In this document: positions 1 to 5,595 of the stretch, piece after piece
Position numbering within the stretch: position 1 is the stretch's first letter
How the letters are laid out: every line of letters starts with the position of its first letter
Source of the DNA: RGIG8775 sp045128735
GTDB taxonomy: Bacteria; Bacillota; Clostridia; Oscillospirales; CAG-272
Reading direction: 5' to 3'
DNA: 6,100 bases
NCBI GenBank assembly: GCA_045128735.1
Contig: JBGVRT010000029.1
Location: 1-6,100 of the forward strand
Made by a program: the position numbers and the translations under genes
The notes under the pieces: generated by a model
Seen by the model: only the letters and a program-made list of their open reading frames with translations
The model's database searches: none
What the model was told of the DNA's origin: nothing

Positions 1-1431
1 TTTTGGTGCTGTTGACAAACACCGAAAAAATAAAAGCAGACACGTATTTTGAACGTATCTGCCTGTAAAAAGCCGTATTTTTCGCGGTTGTGGATGCCCT
101 GTGAGCAACTTCACCATGCGCTTTAGATTTAATGCGGTCGCGGAAAGAAGGCAATGCATAAATGCCTTGCCCAAGCCCCGCGTCCGCACGCGTTTTAAGT
201 TGTGGTTTGCCTTTTGATGCGAGAAATTGCCTTCGCACCAAATTTGCCGAAGTCTCATGGCTGCATGGTATTCCGGCGTATCATTTTTCTCACATTGACT
301 CTCATACGCAGACTGCGTCTGTTTTCGTAATATCAATTTGCGCTTGGATTTCCCGCTGAAGCATTTATCTCTGTACGGGCAATTACAACATTCATTGTCT
401 CTGCTGTAATAGACCTTTCCACCATTTCTATGGTCAAAATATTTGTATGGCAGAGTTTTCCCTGCAGGACAACGATACGAATCGTTTTCTTCGTCGTATT
501 GATAGTCAGATGGCTGAAAACGAGTTTCATCGGTGTTAACCGTTTGACGAGGAATATATGTCTGAATTCCGCGTTCAAGCATATCGGCGTGAATCTCCGA
601 ACTATCGTACCCCTTGTCGGCGCAGACCGCTTCTGTTTTAAAGCCATATTTGTCGATCTGTGTTTTGATCCTTTCGGAATGAACGGAACGGTCGTTGATG
701 TTTCCGGGCGTGACAAAAACATCGGTGATCAAGCCGTGCTCACTATCACAAGTCTGGTGACTCAAATAATGGAAACCGTTGGGCTTACCGGGACGGTGCA
801 TATAACCGCTTTCAGGATCGGTCTTGCTTTGTTTGATCTCCTTGGTTTTAGGCTTTACATGATCTGCGTAATCTGCCTCGAGCAGACCGTCCGCGATTGC
901 TTGTTCATTCAATCGTTTGATATAGGCGCTCGGCTCGTCTGCGACAGTAATAGTTTCGTACAGATCGTTTCTTGCGTTAGCTCGGACATGGGTGGAATCG
1001 GTGAGAAGAAGTTTGCCGGTAATAAGTCCCTTCTCGATGCAGAGGCGAACAACCTGCTCAAAAACGTCCTCAAACAGTGTTGTGCCGTTGAATTTACGGC
1101 GGCGAAGCTGAGAAAAGGTGGAATGATCGGGTACGGGTTCATCGAGATTGATCCCCAAGAACCAACGATACGCGATATTTACCTGTACCTCCTGCTCCAA
1201 ACGGCGCTCTGAGTCGATTCCGTACAGGTAACCCAACAACATCATTTTTACGATCACGACGGGATCTACGGAACGACGACCGGTATTGGAATACAGAGAT
1301 GCGACCTTCTCATAGACAAAGCTGAAATCTACCAAGCGATCCAAATCCCGCAGAAAATGCTTCTCCGGCATCAAGGATTCCATTGTTACGCAAAGCATTT
1401 TCTGCTGTGCTCCGTGTTCACGATCCATCAT
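1..1431 (-). CDS. IS1182-family DDE transposase, open at the left edge
   Basis: Catalyses movement of the insertion sequence by DNA cleavage and strand transfer at its inverted repeats. Reading from ATG at 1431, 477 codons run without a stop to base 1. A DUF772/InsH-type N-terminal domain covers about residues 15-115 (RWFLGINLDEPVPDHSTFSQ). The DDE core follows, with D145 (LLLTDSTHVRA), D272 (CADKGYDSS) and E400 (WCEGNFSHQKANHNLKRVR). A cysteine cluster typical of the DDE_Tnp_1_6 C-terminal part lies at 348-357 (CCNCPYRDKC). GAGGTG at 1439-1444 is 7 nt from the chosen ATG; a second ATG follows at once, so the start is uncertain by one codon. All catalytic residues are present, so it is probably active. 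Oddly, the frame crosses the left inverted repeat with no stop, so the stop codon must come from DNA outside the element. Homology to the family ends near residue 440. Confidence 0.9.
   Translation of the reverse strand, partial: MMDREHGAQQKMLCVTMESLMPEKHFLRDLDRLVDFSFVYEKVASLYSNTGRRSVDPVVIVKMMLLGYLYGIDSERRLEQEVQVNIAYRWFLGINLDEPVPDHSTFSQLRRRKFNGTTLFEDVFEQVVRLCIEKGLITGKLLLTDSTHVRANARNDLYETITVADEPSAYIKRLNEQAIADGLLEADYADHVKPKTKEIKQSKTDPESGYMHRPGKPNGFHYLSHQTCDSEHGLITDVFVTPGNINDRSVHSERIKTQIDKYGFKTEAVCADKGYDSSEIHADMLERGIQTYIPRQTVNTDETRFQPSDYQYDEENDSYRCPAGKTLPYKYFDHRNGGKVYYSRDNECCNCPYRDKCFSGKSKRKLILRKQTQSAYESQCEKNDTPEYHAAMRLRQIWCEGNFSHQKANHNLKRVRTRGLGKAFMHCLLSATALNLKRMVKLLTGHPQPRKIRLFTGRYVQNTCLLLFFRCLSTAPK
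5..23 (+). repeat. Left terminal inverted repeat of the IS
   Basis: The 19 bases starting GGTGCTGTTGACAAAC are the exact reverse complement of 1496-1514. Pairing stops at position 24 inside and at position 4 outside, which fixes the element end. The repeat contains TTGACA pointing inward (12-17). The transposase reading frame runs right through this repeat. Confidence 0.92.
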
Positions 1432-1457
1432 ATTTTCACACCTCACCCGTTTTTCTT

Positions 1458-1466
1458 ATTATACCA
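1458..1466 (-). promoter_or_regulatory. Extended -10 promoter of the transposase
   Basis: On the minus strand the bases read TGGTATAAT, a consensus -10 hexamer (1458-1463) with the TGn extension. It lies 26 bp upstream of the transposase ATG, giving a leader of roughly 20 nt that carries the GAGGTG ribosome binding site. No good -35 is seen at 16-18 bp, as expected for an extended -10 promoter. Confidence 0.6.
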
Positions 1467-1495
1467 TAGAGTTGTGAACTTGGCGTGAAAATTGG

Positions 1496-1514
1496 GGTGT
1501 TTGTCAACAGCACC
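1496..1514 (-). repeat. Right terminal inverted repeat of the IS
   Basis: Perfect 19-base inverted copy of 5-23, located upstream of the transposase start. It carries an inward-facing TTGACA on the minus strand (1502-1507). That hexamer is too far (38 bp) from the transposase -10 element to act as its -35. Confidence 0.92.
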
Positions 1515-1594
1515 GTTTTGACCACTTGGTTATCCGTAACAAATCATCGGGCGAATTTCGCCCACTGAAAATCAAATTCAAAGGAGAAATCATT
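1515..1594 (+). promoter_or_regulatory. Leader left between the IS and the actin-like gene, with small hairpin
   Basis: These 80 bp are all that remains of the upstream region of the operon on this side of the IS. A hairpin (GGGCGA, loop ATT, TCGCCC; 1549-1563) lies 31 bp before the start codon. AAGGAG at 1581-1586 is a strong ribosome binding site 8 nt from ATG 1595. TTGACC at 1518-1523 is a possible -35, but the bases at the matching -10 position (around 1541) are poor. No iterated repeats resembling a parC centromere are present here; if one existed it lies beyond the IS. Confidence 0.45.
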
Positions 1595-2500
1595 ATGAAC
1601 GTAAACAAAAATCAATCCGGGACGCCCATCGTGATCGGCATCGACCACGGCTATGGGAACATCAAAACGGCATACTCTTGTTTCCGCACAAGCGTGAAAG
1701 CCTATGACACAGAGCCGACGTTCACAAGCAATATGCTTGTCTATAACGGACGGTATTATATCATCGGAGAAGGACACAAGGAGTTCATTCCCGAAAAGCA
1801 GAACGACGATGACTATTTCATTTTAACCCTTGCCGCCGTTGGGCGTGAGCTTTACGCAAGAAACTTGGAGAGCGCATCGGTCTATCTTGCTGCGGGACTT
1901 CCTCCGACTTGGGTAAGTGAGCAAAAGGATGAGTTCAAAGCTTATCTTTTGCGAAAGCCCCACGTAGATTTCGTCGGTGCAGACATCTTTCCTCAAGGCT
2001 TCGCGGCAGTGGCAGGTCAGCTCGGCACGTTTCGCGGTGTGAATATGATCTGCGACATCGGCAACGGCACGATGAACGTCATGTTCATTACCGATTGCAG
2101 ACCGCAGAGCGGCAATATGTTCACCGAGAAGTTCGGCACCAACCAATGTATGCTTAATATCCGAGAGCAGCTTATGCGAAAGTTTGGATCTATCCCCGAT
2201 GATGCGATCATTGAGAGCGTGCTTCGGTACGGAACTGCGGATATCGCGGAAAAGTATTTAGAGGTTATCAAAGCGGCGGCGACTGAGTACGTTGCCGGTA
2301 TCTTCCGCAAGCTCAGAGAGCACGAATACAATCCCGATCTTATGAAGCTCTACGTTGTAGGCGGTGGAGGATGTATGGTAAAGAACTTCGGGCAGTACGA
2401 TCCCAAGCGAGTTATCATCAAGGACGACATCTGCGCTACGGCAAAAGGCTACGAATATATGGCAAAGCAAAAGCTTCAGAGAAATGGCGGTAAGCTCTGA
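1595..2500 (+). CDS. ParM/StbA-family actin-like ATPase
   Basis: A 301-aa actin-like protein of the ParM/StbA type. In this family ATP-driven filaments push apart plasmid or element copies bound by a small adaptor protein, giving stable inheritance. The actin-fold nucleotide motifs are visible in order: phosphate-1 at residues 14-27 (IGIDHGYGNIKTAY, with D17), phosphate-2 at 152-159 (ICDIGNGT, with D154) and the adenosine motif at 254-260 (VVGGGGC). Length is close to ParM (about 320 aa). ATG 1595 is chosen because AAGGAG sits 8 nt upstream; an in-frame ATG at 1526 would add 23 residues without homology and lies just outside the IS. The stop overlaps the next gene's start by one base, so the two are translationally coupled. 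Polymerisation and a role in segregation are inferred from family, not shown. A different actin-like role is possible. Confidence 0.83.
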   Translation: MNVNKNQSGTPIVIGIDHGYGNIKTAYSCFRTSVKAYDTEPTFTSNMLVYNGRYYIIGEGHKEFIPEKQNDDDYFILTLAAVGRELYARNLESASVYLAAGLPPTWVSEQKDEFKAYLLRKPHVDFVGADIFPQGFAAVAGQLGTFRGVNMICDIGNGTMNVMFITDCRPQSGNMFTEKFGTNQCMLNIREQLMRKFGSIPDDAIIESVLRYGTADIAEKYLEVIKAAATEYVAGIFRKLREHEYNPDLMKLYVVGGGGCMVKNFGQYDPKRVIIKDDICATAKGYEYMAKQKLQRNGGKL

Positions 2501-2769
2501 TGGCAAAGGAGAATGTAAAGGCGCTATGCCTGCGCTTCGATCTTACCGATAAAGATGAACACAAAGCCTATGACCATCTTCAAAATCGGGATAAAGCAAA
2601 ATTTGGCTCTTACACAAAGCTCGTCTCCCAGGCGGTCAATGAGTTCTTTGAACGGCGGTTAAGACTCAAGGACGATCCCTATTTTGAAACAAGAGAAAAA
2701 GAAGACGCCTTTATTGCAAGGGTGTTGGATGCGGTGTGGCATTCGGCACCTTTGACAGAAAAGGAGTAA
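2500..2769 (+). CDS. Small probable ParR-like adaptor of the actin-like protein
   Basis: An 89-aa, charged, soluble protein whose ATG overlaps the stop of the actin-like gene (TGATG at 2498-2502), so they are almost surely made together. It has no signal peptide or membrane segment. The start (KALCLRFDLTDKDEHKAY) resembles a short beta strand followed by helices, and residues 35-55 (FGSYTKLVSQAVNEFFERR) look like the second helix of a ribbon-helix-helix DNA-binding protein. Position next to a ParM-type gene, size and this pattern suggest the centromere-binding partner (ParR-like). I do not recognise the family with certainty; no catalytic motif is seen. The acidic, lysine-rich tail (EKEDAFIARVL) could be the filament-contacting part, by analogy with ParR. 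Its last codons contain the GGAG used by the downstream recombinase. Confidence 0.7.
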   Translation: MAKENVKALCLRFDLTDKDEHKAYDHLQNRDKAKFGSYTKLVSQAVNEFFERRLRLKDDPYFETREKEDAFIARVLDAVWHSAPLTEKE

Positions 2770-2779
2770 AGTATTAAAA

Positions 2780-4435
2780 ATGTCAAAGCAACAACTAAAT
2801 AAAGATGCAGGTCTATACCTCAGACTATCCAAGGATGATGAGAGAGCGGGCGAATCGCTGTCCATCGAAAATCAAAGGCGAATTCTCGAAAAGTACGCGC
2901 TTGATAACGGCTTCAATGTTGTGGATACTTATATCGACGACGGTTGGTCGGGCACGAGTTTTCAGCGCCCCGAGGTGCAAAGGCTCCTTGAGGACGCCAA
3001 GAACGGTAGGATCAATGTCATCATCGTGAAAGACCTCAGCCGATTCGGAAGAAACTACATTGAGGTAGGTCAGTACACAGACTATATCTTCCCAATGTAT
3101 AACGTTCGCTTTATTGCCATCAGCGACAACGTGGATTCAGCCAATTCCGAAAGCTCGGGAATGGATATGATGCCGATTATGAACGTATTCAACGAGTGGC
3201 ACGCCGCCAACACTTCAAAGAAGATCCGCGCGGTCATCGAATCCAATGCAAAGGCAGGCAAATATCGTGCAAGTGTTGCTCCTTACGGTTATGTAAAGAG
3301 CGACGACGAGAACAGATTGCCTATCCGTGACGAGCCTGCGGCAAGTACGGTTCTGCGCATCTTCGAAATGAGGGCGAAAGGAATAAGTCCTCAAAAGATT
3401 TCCGATACCTTGAACGATGAGGGACTACTTCCTCCCGCAGACTACAAGGAGCAGAAATTCGGCATTCCCAACACGCGCAAGTCTCATCACCTTTGGTCGA
3501 ACTCGGTAGTTAAGCAGATCTTAACAAATCCCATCTATCTTGGAAACTTGGTACAACTCAAGACCTATACGCTTTCCTACAAAAACAGAAAGCAGGTCAA
3601 GAACGATCCCGAGGATATGGTTACGATCTACAATACCCACGAAGCTATCGTAACGCAAGAACTTTGGGACAAGTGCCGTGAGATGGAAGCCTCGGTGAGC
3701 CAGGGAAAGAAGAACAAGACGGGATATGTCAATCCCTTGTCGGGACTTGTGTATTGTGCCGATTGCGGTAACAAGATGTATATCGCGTGGAACAATACAA
3801 GGCACAAGAGAACTGATCCGAGAACCTATCACAGAGAAAACTTCAAATGCGGAGCTTACTCAAAATTCGGTGATAGGGTATGTTCGAGCCACTATATCCA
3901 AATCAAGATTCTCAATCAGATCGTCTTGCAGGATATACGCTCCAAGATCGGCTTGGTGGAGGCAGATGAAAACAAAGCGAGAAAAGCATTTCTCAGCCGT
4001 AGCGAGAAGCTTGCCGCCGATACGCTTGCTGCTGACCGCAAGAGAGAAACGCAGGTCAAACGCCGTCTTGCCGAGCTTGAACGCTTGATCTCCACCGTGT
4101 ACGAGGACAAGGTGCTCGGTAAAATTCCCGAGGAAGTCTGCATCAATCTTCTGTCAAAGTATCAAGAAGAAAAGAAAAATCTTACCGCTGAACTCTCCGA
4201 GATTGAACGCCGCCTCAATAGTGAGGTCGAGCGTCACGCGGATGTGGATGAGTTTATCCGTCGCTTGAAAAGCTATATCGGCGTTCCCGAGCTGACGCGA
4301 GAGATGTGTATGGAGCTGATCGAATTCGTCACCGTTGACGAGTGCCCGGGCAAGTATAGCAAAGAGCCCCGCGAAATCCACATCTACTATAAGCTCATCG
4401 ACAATAACCAATCAAAGCCTACCCATAAGATGTGA
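2780..4435 (+). CDS. Large serine recombinase (TnpX/TndX-like, DUF4368 type)
   Basis: A 551-aa site-specific recombinase that would cut and rejoin att sites via a phosphoserine link to integrate or excise a mobile element. Domains in order: catalytic resolvase domain (about 8-155) with R15 and nucleophile S17 in YLRLSKDD, and the paired arginines R88 and R91 in DLSRFGRNY; 'Recombinase' domain (about 165-300); zinc-ribbon-like domain with C326, C329, C357 and C368; coiled-coil-rich helix (about 395-480); and a C-terminal DUF4368-like segment ending EIHIYYKLID. All key residues are present and length is normal, so it is probably functional. GGAG (2763-2766) lies inside the end of the upstream gene, 13 nt from ATG 2780, a long but usable spacing, and the gap between genes is only 10 bp, consistent with one operon. 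Its stop is 9 bp before the remnant of a tyrosine integrase in the same frame, so the element's recombination joint probably lies at or just after this stop. Confidence 0.93.
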   Translation: MSKQQLNKDAGLYLRLSKDDERAGESLSIENQRRILEKYALDNGFNVVDTYIDDGWSGTSFQRPEVQRLLEDAKNGRINVIIVKDLSRFGRNYIEVGQYTDYIFPMYNVRFIAISDNVDSANSESSGMDMMPIMNVFNEWHAANTSKKIRAVIESNAKAGKYRASVAPYGYVKSDDENRLPIRDEPAASTVLRIFEMRAKGISPQKISDTLNDEGLLPPADYKEQKFGIPNTRKSHHLWSNSVVKQILTNPIYLGNLVQLKTYTLSYKNRKQVKNDPEDMVTIYNTHEAIVTQELWDKCREMEASVSQGKKNKTGYVNPLSGLVYCADCGNKMYIAWNNTRHKRTDPRTYHRENFKCGAYSKFGDRVCSSHYIQIKILNQIVLQDIRSKIGLVEADENKARKAFLSRSEKLAADTLAADRKRETQVKRRLAELERLISTVYEDKVLGKIPEEVCINLLSKYQEEKKNLTAELSEIERRLNSEVERHADVDEFIRRLKSYIGVPELTREMCMELIEFVTVDECPGKYSKEPREIHIYYKLIDNNQSKPTHKM

Positions 4436-4444
4436 CGATTTTTG

Positions 4445-4540
4445 ATGTTCACTACGCTTAACACATATACCCACGTGCTTCCAGAGATGGATATAGAGGC
4501 GGCGGAGAAATTAGATGACATCATCCTCAAGAAGGCGTGA
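4445..4540 (+). pseudogene. C-terminal remnant of a tyrosine recombinase (integrase)
   Basis: An open stretch of 31 codons and a stop reads MFTTLNTYTHVLPEMD and ends EKLDDIILKKA. This matches the extreme C-terminus of phage/ICE tyrosine integrases, where TTLNTYTHV holds the catalytic tyrosine and the following acidic helix packs in trans. The rest of the integrase, including the Arg-His-Arg residues, is missing: upstream DNA is the serine recombinase. Family-like sequence begins around 4451. There is no ribosome binding site at the ATG, so the fragment is unlikely to be translated as such. It is in the same frame as the recombinase, separated from its TGA by three sense codons. The remnant lies before a tRNA 3'-end sequence, the standard place for an integrase gene, so it marks an older tRNA-targeting element. 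Confidence 0.8.
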
Positions 4541-4654
4541 AAGTGATTTTAACTTGACGGTTTTTTCGTAGCCCCGACGGGAAACTCTACGGTTTACGGC
4601 TTCAAACCCTTGTCCTGTCAAGGCTTTGGTCGACAGGACGGAAAGCGTTTATCT
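4541..4654 (+). other. Integrase-to-att spacer with two mutually exclusive hairpins
   Basis: No gene is seen here. Two overlapping inverted repeats compete for the same bases: CAAA/CCTTG (4603-4612) pairing with CAAGG/TTTG (4619-4628) across one C-C mismatch, or GTCCTGTC (4612-4619) pairing with GACAGGAC (4632-4639). Such spacers in tyrosine-integrase elements often hold integrase or excisionase arm sites. The bases could equally form alternative RNA folds; nothing in the sequence decides. Confidence 0.5.
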
Positions 4655-4701
4655 GCTCATAACCCGAAGGTCGTGTGGTTCAAATCCCGCCTCCGCAACC
4701 A
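4655..4701 (+). other. 3' part of an initiator tRNA-Met-like gene: probable att site
   Basis: Reads GCTCATAACCCGAAGGTCG followed by a TTCAAAT T-loop and an acceptor 3' strand ending in encoded CCA. The CTCATAA anticodon loop followed by CCC is the signature of initiator tRNA (CAU anticodon). There is no D arm, no 5' acceptor strand and no GGG on the 5' side of the anticodon stem, so this is not a complete tRNA. The T-stem also pairs poorly (TGTGG against CCCGC). A tRNA 3' fragment starting at the anticodon loop, just downstream of an integrase C-terminus, is what remains at the outer junction of an element inserted in a tRNA gene. The intact tRNA would lie at the other end of that element. 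Confidence 0.7.
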
Positions 4702-4706
4702 AAAAA
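4677..4706 (+). repeat. Direct repeat of tRNA 3' end, copy 1 (30 bp)
   Basis: Thirty bases, from GGTTCAAATCC through CCTCCGCAACC plus six A, are identical to 4948-4977. It spans the T-loop, acceptor 3' strand, CCA and start of the terminator arm. Upstream flanks differ between copies (GTCGTGT here, GGGAGTA in copy 2). Confidence 0.93.
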
Positions 4707-4739
4707 GAACAGCAGTCTAACGGACTGCTGTTCTTTTTT
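4701..4739 (+). terminator. Strong bidirectional intrinsic terminator after the tRNA end
   Basis: A perfect 17-bp stem (4701-4717 with 4723-4739; core GAACAGCAGTC/GACTGCTGTTC) with a 5-nt loop TAACG, flanked by six A on the left and six T on the right. It works as a rho-independent terminator in either direction. Position directly after the CCA end fits the native terminator of the tRNA gene. Confidence 0.9.
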
Positions 4740-4947
4740 GCTTCCGAATGTGACGTGTGCGCCCACGACCTCCGAGGTTATTCGCACGCGCGCATAGCGC
4801 GGACGGGCGAATAACCTGCGAGCAAGCAAAAACGATTTAGTATCGTTTTTGCGCCGCGAGACGCCGCAGAGCGCGAGTGTGCCGAGCCGAGTGTAAGCGA
4901 AGCGTCGAGGCGACTGCAGACGACACGCGAACGGTGCGGAGGGAGTA
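4740..4947 (+). repeat. GC-rich structured non-coding unit, copy A
   Basis: No credible gene. The stretch begins GCTTCCGAA right after the terminator T-run and ends at the second tRNA-end repeat. It contains an 11-bp stem 4775-4785/4807-4817 (AGGTTATTCGC with GCGAATAACCT), an inner CGCGC/GCGCG hairpin (4787-4791/4797-4801), and a separate 11-bp hairpin 4826-4836/4842-4852 with loop TTAGT. A related copy starts at 5935 with the same order: GCTTnCGAA, CACGACCT, GGTTAT, then an AT-rich 11-bp hairpin. Whether it acts as RNA or as a DNA repeat cannot be told from this window. Confidence 0.7.
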
Positions 4948-4972
4948 GGTTCAAATCCCGCCTCCGCAACCA
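4935..4972 (+). other. tRNA minihelix-like fold (acceptor stem plus T-arm only)
   Basis: TGCGGAGG (4935-4942) pairs with CCTCCGCA (4961-4968), forming an acceptor-like stem, followed by unpaired A and CCA (4969-4972). Inside, GTAGG-TTCAAAT-CCCGC forms a T-arm with one A-C mismatch and one G-U pair. There is no room for D or anticodon arms, so it is not a tRNA; it looks like the top half of one. The 5' strand is supplied by the end of the structured unit, not by a tRNA gene. Confidence 0.55.
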
Positions 4973-4977
4973 AAAAA
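4948..4977 (+). repeat. Direct repeat of tRNA 3' end, copy 2 (30 bp)
   Basis: Exact copy of 4677-4706, offset by 271 bp. Here too the repeat runs into a terminator-like arm (A-rich, then GAAGCAACCC). Two copies may be tandem integrase attachment sites or the boundary of a repeated non-coding unit. Confidence 0.93.
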
Positions 4978-5009
4978 AGAAGCAACCCAAAGCGGACTTC
5001 TCATAAGGA
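4972..5009 (+). repeat. Left arm of a split terminator-like hairpin
   Basis: Seven A, GAAGCAACCC, a seven-base variable part, then ACTTCTCATAAGGA. The reverse complement of this stretch is found at 5894-5934: 14 bases match exactly (TCCTTATGAGAAGT), then a variable middle, then GGGTTGCTT and a seven-T run with one extra T. Together the two arms would form a terminator like the one at 4701-4739, but they are now 884 bp apart. Confidence 0.75.
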
Positions 5010-5013
5010 TTGT

Positions 5014-5041
5014 AAAAAGCAGGTGGTTCCACCTGCTTTTT
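5014..5041 (-). terminator. Intrinsic terminator of the acetyltransferase gene
   Basis: A perfect 13-bp stem, AAAAAGCAGGTGG with CCACCTGCTTTTT and a two-base loop (a longer loop forms if the top pair opens). It starts one base after the acetyltransferase stop codon on the minus strand. The A and T runs on both sides make it bidirectional. Confidence 0.9.
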
Positions 5042-5042
5042 A

Positions 5043-5522
5043 TCATTGTCTTTTCAGTTCCATTTGTAATTCCACACCAAATGGGAGAGTTTTTTGATTT
5101 CCATTGAAATCGAATCCAAATCTCTTGTAAAAGTGTATAGCTTTATAGTTTCCTTTTAAAACCCATAGCACTATTTTTGCATTATCAGCAAACATTGAGA
5201 CCGTTTTGTTCAATAGTGTATAGCCCAACTTTTGACCATGGTATTCTTTCAGTAGATATATTGCAATGACCTCGTTTGCATCTTTTGTATCGGTGCTTTT
5301 TCCTATACATGAAAAACCAATAGTTTTATTATTAACTTTGAGCAAAAAAGTATTTTGAGGCCATTTGTGCGCCATCTTTATACATTTTTCCAATGTAATA
5401 TTTTTTAGATAATCATCCGGCATAAGTCCGTTATATGTTTCATGCCAAGACTTCCAATGTATATATCCTTTTTCATCCATTTCAGCCTCTGTGGTCATTG
5501 GGCATATCTCATATTCAATCAT
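5043..5522 (-). CDS. GNAT-family N-acetyltransferase
   Basis: A 159-aa cytoplasmic GNAT enzyme that would move an acetyl group from acetyl-CoA to an amine; the substrate cannot be read from sequence. The N-terminal part WHETYNGLMPDDYL (26-39) is typical of a GNAT subgroup. Motif A lies at about 85-105, with the acetyl-CoA pyrophosphate loop YHGQKLGYTLL (Q97-x-x-G-x-x). Motif B follows at 121-137 (VLKGNYKAIHFYKRFGF), including the usual N-xx-A-xx-FY-xx-GF signature. ATG 5522 is chosen: AAAGGAG (5530-5536) is 7 nt upstream, whereas an in-frame ATG at 5540 would place this site inside the gene. The gene is monocistronic, ends in its own terminator, and is clearly more AT-rich than the recombinase operon, which points to separate acquisition. 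It sits between the two arms of the split hairpin and is the only gene in that cassette. Intact in length. Confidence 0.92.
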   Translation of the reverse strand: MIEYEICPMTTEAEMDEKGYIHWKSWHETYNGLMPDDYLKNITLEKCIKMAHKWPQNTFLLKVNNKTIGFSCIGKSTDTKDANEVIAIYLLKEYHGQKLGYTLLNKTVSMFADNAKIVLWVLKGNYKAIHFYKRFGFDFNGNQKTLPFGVELQMELKRQ

Positions 5523-5595
5523 TAAATATCTCCTTTGCATTTATCGCTAGTTTCGCCTTTGTATTACAAAAGGCTTCGGGCAAAGCCCATATCCC

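Larger units (their letters stand above)
5..1514 (-). mobile_element. IS1182-family insertion sequence, 1510 bp
   Basis: A compact element bounded by 19-bp perfect inverted repeats (5-23 and 1496-1514), with one transposase gene on the minus strand filling nearly all of it. Size, single-gene layout and the transposase sequence fit the IS1182 family. The bases outside the ends are TTTT on the left and GTTTTG on the right, so no clean target duplication can be shown; only four bases are visible on the left. IS1182-type elements are known to vary or lack target duplications. The right end lies 80 bp upstream of the start of the actin-like gene, so the insertion may have separated that operon from its original promoter or centromere-like site. 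The element looks intact within the window. Confidence 0.87.

Noticed and set aside
333..722. Minus-strand frame of 129 aa inside the IS
   Set aside because: Wrong frame of the same strand as the transposase; composition is that of a frame-shifted product.
430..1212. Long plus-strand reading frame (260 aa) across the IS
   Set aside because: It lies antisense to the transposase, whose full DDE motif set is on the other strand. The antisense protein has no recognisable domain and no ribosome binding site.
1502..1507. TTGACA in the right inverted repeat as the transposase -35
   Set aside because: It is 38 bp from the TATAAT box, far outside the usual 16-18 bp.
1526..1594. Upstream in-frame ATG extending the actin-like protein by 23 residues
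   Set aside because: No ribosome binding site, and the extra residues precede the usual family start. AAGGAG is correctly placed for ATG 1595.
4655..4701. A complete, functional tRNA-Met gene
   Set aside because: The 5' half is absent and the T-stem does not pair, so only the 3' part exists.
4680..5032. Two overlapping minus-strand frames with a WLRRRDLN-like start
   Set aside because: They translate the reverse complement of tRNA 3' ends, terminators and the GC-rich structured unit. Such frames are a well-known annotation artefact.
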